DNA of 64,000 bases from Chthonomonas calidirosea T49. GTDB taxonomy: Bacteria > Armatimonadota > Chthonomonadetes > Chthonomonadales > Chthonomonadaceae. How positions within the stretch are numbered: the stretch's first letter is position 1; every line of letters starts with the position of its first letter. Shown piece by piece: positions 61,508-64,000 of this stretch. The position numbers and the translations under genes are program-made. The notes below the pieces were generated by a model, which worked only from the letters and a program-made list of their open reading frames with translations, was not told the DNA's origin and did no database searches. Where the stretch lies: assembly GCF_000427095.1 (NCBI RefSeq), contig NC_021487.1, positions 2,501,325 through 2,565,324 on the forward strand, given 5' to 3'.

Positions 61508-64000
61508 CTATCTTTCCCTTGTGTGCGATTGACGGGCGAGAGAACGCATGATGTACTCTGGGTCGTCCATAGCAGGGCCGGGCGGTTCGTTCGCTGTGGT
61601 TGGATCTTTGGGATCTTTCGCCCGCGCCGGATCGAAGATGCGCTTGTCCACGGGGATAGGAGTATAGGGGCGAACGTTTGGAGTGTTCCCAAAACAGTCT
61701 CTAAGGTCCGTGGCAAGGGCGTCGTAGAGATTGAGGGGGGGTAATCCCAAAAGCTCCTCCTCCGTTTTCAGGATGCTGGCGATGCTAGTGTGCTGATGCG
61801 AGACGTAGCCAGGTTTCACCCAAGGGCTGATCACCAGACAGATGGAGCGATGGGCGTCCACATGATCTACCCCGCTCTGCGAGTCGTCTTCGGTAACGAA
61901 GATGGCCATCTGTTTCCAATAGGGGGTTCGGGAAAAGAAGGCGATGAGGCGACCCAAAGCGTCATCGTTATCCGCCTGATAAGAGGCGTGGAAAGGATAG
62001 CCATCCTTCGGACGAGGCTCGGCGCCGTGGTCGTTTGGCAGGTGGAAGTAGAGGAAACGAGGCATGCGGGCAGGGTCGTCAAAGCCATTGGCCTTCCAAT
62101 CCGCCAAAAACTGATCAACACGGTACTGGTCGGGAATGTTGAGGTTAAACTGCGGGTAGGTGCGACACGTGTTGGCAAAGAGGGGAGCGGGCATGGGAAT
62201 GTTGACGGTCTCGATGGCCCCTGTGGGCTTTTCCCCAGCGTCTTCCTCGACACCGGCAAACTCAAATCCCTCTCCGTAGTTGCGGAAGGGCACATGATGA
62301 CGCGCTAAGTTGTCCCAAATGCTGCCGGCCTCCAAGTAGTCTTCTGGAGCCAACGAGGCGTTGCTTCCAAAAAGAGCACGTCGGCCAACCTCGTCCAGCC
62401 CAAACGTGCTGTGCCCCCCATAGGCTTGCACGTAGTTAGTGGCCATCCAGGGGTTAGGATAGACGCCTACGAGCCAGCGATGTCCGTCGGCGGAGACATC
62501 GCCGTCCGTGTAAAAGTTATCTGAAAGAGCGAAGCGCCGTGCGAGGGCGAGATGGTTTGGCATGACAATCACGTCAGGATAAGGGCCGTAGCGCGTCGGA
62601 GCTCCAAAACGAGCCAGCTCTTGGAGGCCGTTAACGTTGGGAAGCGCCCCGAAAACCTCATCGAAAGTGCGATTCTCTTTTACAATCATCACCACATACT
62701 TGATGTGGCTACGTAGCTGCGTAAGCGAGGGGAGAGCGGTGGCTTCCGGTGATGTGTGAGGCAACAGGCCATTGTTCTCGAGAACACGATGGGTATAGGC
62801 CGTTAGTTCAGAGTCGGGTGGGAGTGAGATGCGCTCGATGACTCCTTGCAACAGATTGCCCACATAAGTTCCCTCTGGGCCCTCATGAAAGTTAGGACCA
62901 GCGTTCGGGCCGGAGCCAAAGCCTTTTGAGCAGGCCACAAAAAGCGTTTTGCCATCTCCAGAGATCTGCAGTTTCGCCGGCCACCAGGCCACGGGGAGAT
63001 GGCCAAGCACCCGCCCTGTGTGGGCATCGAGAATACCCACCGCGTTGATTCCCGTTTCGGCCACGTAGAGCCGATTCTCATCTGGAGAGAGCGCGAGACC
63101 AAAGGGCATTACGCCGCGCCATCGAGCTGTAGCTGGCGTAAGCGTAATAAGCGTAGACCAGAGCCGTTTGCCGTTAGAGACATCGAACGCCTGCACCATA
63201 TCGTTGTTGGCATTAGAGACGAAGATGCGATTTTCGGTGGTCACCACCGCGCTCGGGGCGCTGCCGCCCACAGCAGGGAAGCCTTGTGGGGTCATTTGTC
63301 CGACAAGCCAGCCCGTCTTTATTTTTTGGACCACATGAGCGGTCGGAGGATTAGACACATCGAAACCCCAAACGCTGAAGCTTTCAGGCACATTGGGGTT
63401 GCCAAGCCCCGGTATAAAACGTCCCTCTATCTTGACGCCATCGCGCGCCGCTTTCGAGCCGAAAGCGAAGGGTGGAAAAGGCAGGCCGCGATGTCCATTG
63501 GCGGCTTCGGGGATGGGACTATAGGCAAACATACCTACGTTTACCACCCAGAGACGATCGCCTTTTGGGGTAAGGGCCAATCCAAAAGGATAGCGCCCCG
63601 TGGGCACGGAATGAAGGGCCTTACCGGTCGCTACGTCCATCACCACGAGACGAAAGTTGGCCTGGTCTACCACGTAAAGATAGCGGCCGTTTGGACTCAG
63701 GGCTATGTCACCGGCATAGCTATGCCGCCACTCATGTCCATCTGTGGGGCCGTCAAGATTCCAGCTCGACGCCAGCTGTTGTGTGCGAAGGTTGTATCGG
63801 AGGATGTTTCCCCTATCTCCGCCGGCCGCGTAGAGCCAGTCGCCGTCTGGGCTGAAGGCCAAGCCCATAAAAGCATCTTGGACAGGGACGGTATGATGTA
63901 TCGCAAGGCTCGTTTGAGGCCGTTCAAAGATTTCGAGCGTGAAAGGTCCTGTGCCGCTGCAGGAGGCAACCAGGAGATCTCCATCGGAGCGGAGGCAAAG
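61508..64000 (-). CDS. YVTN-propeller phosphoesterase (5' end outside window)
   Basis: The frame is open to the right edge, 44 codons beyond the first internal ATG (63868), so the N-terminus is missing; 830 residues are visible. The N-terminal half has YVTN/Lactonase-type propeller blades (AFSPDGDWLYAAGG, DIALSPNGRYLYVVDQ, GLALSPDENRLYVAETGINAVGILD). The C-terminal half (about 425-800) is an alkaline-phosphatase-fold phosphoesterase as in acid phosphatase/phospholipase C proteins: VVMIVKENRTFDEVFGALP, NDHGAEP and TEDDSQSGVDHVDAHR. Probably exported, though the signal peptide cannot be seen. Substrate (phosphomonoester or phospholipid) unknown. Convergent with ribF. Confidence 0.87.
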   Translation of the reverse strand, partial: LCLRSDGDLLVASCSGTGPFTLEIFERPQTSLAIHHTVPVQDAFMGLAFSPDGDWLYAAGGDRGNILRYNLRTQQLASSWNLDGPTDGHEWRHSYAGDIALSPNGRYLYVVDQANFRLVVMDVATGKALHSVPTGRYPFGLALTPKGDRLWVVNVGMFAYSPIPEAANGHRGLPFPPFAFGSKAARDGVKIEGRFIPGLGNPNVPESFSVWGFDVSNPPTAHVVQKIKTGWLVGQMTPQGFPAVGGSAPSAVVTTENRIFVSNANNDMVQAFDVSNGKRLWSTLITLTPATARWRGVMPFGLALSPDENRLYVAETGINAVGILDAHTGRVLGHLPVAWWPAKLQISGDGKTLFVACSKGFGSGPNAGPNFHEGPEGTYVGNLLQGVIERISLPPDSELTAYTHRVLENNGLLPHTSPEATALPSLTQLRSHIKYVVMIVKENRTFDEVFGALPNVNGLQELARFGAPTRYGPYPDVIVMPNHLALARRFALSDNFYTDGDVSADGHRWLVGVYPNPWMATNYVQAYGGHSTFGLDEVGRRALFGSNASLAPEDYLEAGSIWDNLARHHVPFRNYGEGFEFAGVEEDAGEKPTGAIETVNIPMPAPLFANTCRTYPQFNLNIPDQYRVDQFLADWKANGFDDPARMPRFLYFHLPNDHGAEPRPKDGYPFHASYQADNDDALGRLIAFFSRTPYWKQMAIFVTEDDSQSGVDHVDAHRSICLVISPWVKPGYVSHQHTSIASILKTEEELLGLPPLNLYDALATDLRDCFGNTPNVRPYTPIPVDKRIFDPARAKDPKDPTTANEPPGPAMDDPEYIMRSLARQSHTRER

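Noticed and set aside
1-64000. tRNA, rRNA, CRISPR arrays, phage or conjugation genes
   Set aside because: I looked for clover-leaf tails, regular short repeats, integrases and relaxases and found none.

Overview
The window is bacterial chromosome with densely packed genes, Shine-Dalgarno (SD) led starts, frequent TTG starts and no rRNA, tRNA, CRISPR array or recognisable transposase. The gene mix is RNase Y/YmdB, a PEP-CTERM-like protein, Tat-exported Gfo/Idh/MocA dehydrogenase, a GH51 arabinofuranosidase, a redoxin/cytochrome c/copper-monooxygenase fusion and a tricorn-like protease. It fits a heterotrophic member of Armatimonadota (Chthonomonas-like). That placement is inference from gene content only.

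Layout. 1-8666 (minus): a seven-gene sugar operon, read from 8666 downwards: SDR epimerase, HddA-like GHMP kinase, GDP-fucose-synthase-like SDR, TPP-dependent E1 alpha and beta without E2/E3, a ColD-like dehydratase with His in place of the PLP lysine, and a two-domain glycosyltransferase running off the left edge. 8859-19096: tricorn-like S41 protease, SLC13/ArsB-type permease, PEP-CTERM-like protein, Tat-exported oxidoreductase, then an HD-GYP/GAF/GGDEF protein with two metal-ligand substitutions and two PilZ proteins (cyclic-di-GMP module). 19385-20112: phosphoesterase pseudogene. 20145-27268 (minus): Ca2+/H+ antiporter, PKD/collagen-like secreted protein, YmdB, RNase Y, RecX, PhnP-like hydrolase and Gfo/Idh/MocA enzyme. 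27382-29799: ftsK/spoIIIE.

30221-36840 is the most anomalous stretch. About 5.7 kb carrying two secreted propeller-type proteins rich in AGG/AGA arginine codons lies between intact ftsK and an intact GH51 gene. The right side holds a decayed partial copy of ftsK. Both sides carry a 76-bp direct repeat (75/76 identical) that contains the 3' end of the GH51 gene. This is the layout expected of a tandem duplication or single-crossover integration.

36803-48241: GH51 arabinofuranosidase divergent from a LacI-family regulator, with a nested dyad in the shared promoter; a redoxin/cytochrome/copper-enzyme fusion; alanine racemase; a WD40-TPR-ankyrin protein behind a structured leader; a VOC protein; RecJ. 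48330-49282: promoter, fluoride riboswitch with terminator, crcB and a DUF190 gene. 49322-57571: complete argCJBDFGH operon converting glutamate to arginine by the acetyl-recycling route. 57730-61493: epimerase, class II aldolase, truB and ribF. 61508 to the right edge (minus): a YVTN-propeller phosphoesterase whose N-terminus lies outside the window.

Most promising as something undescribed: the sugar operon (possibly a branched 3,6-dideoxy sugar made with a PDH-like E1), the inserted island, and the WD40-TPR-ankyrin protein with its switch-like leader.
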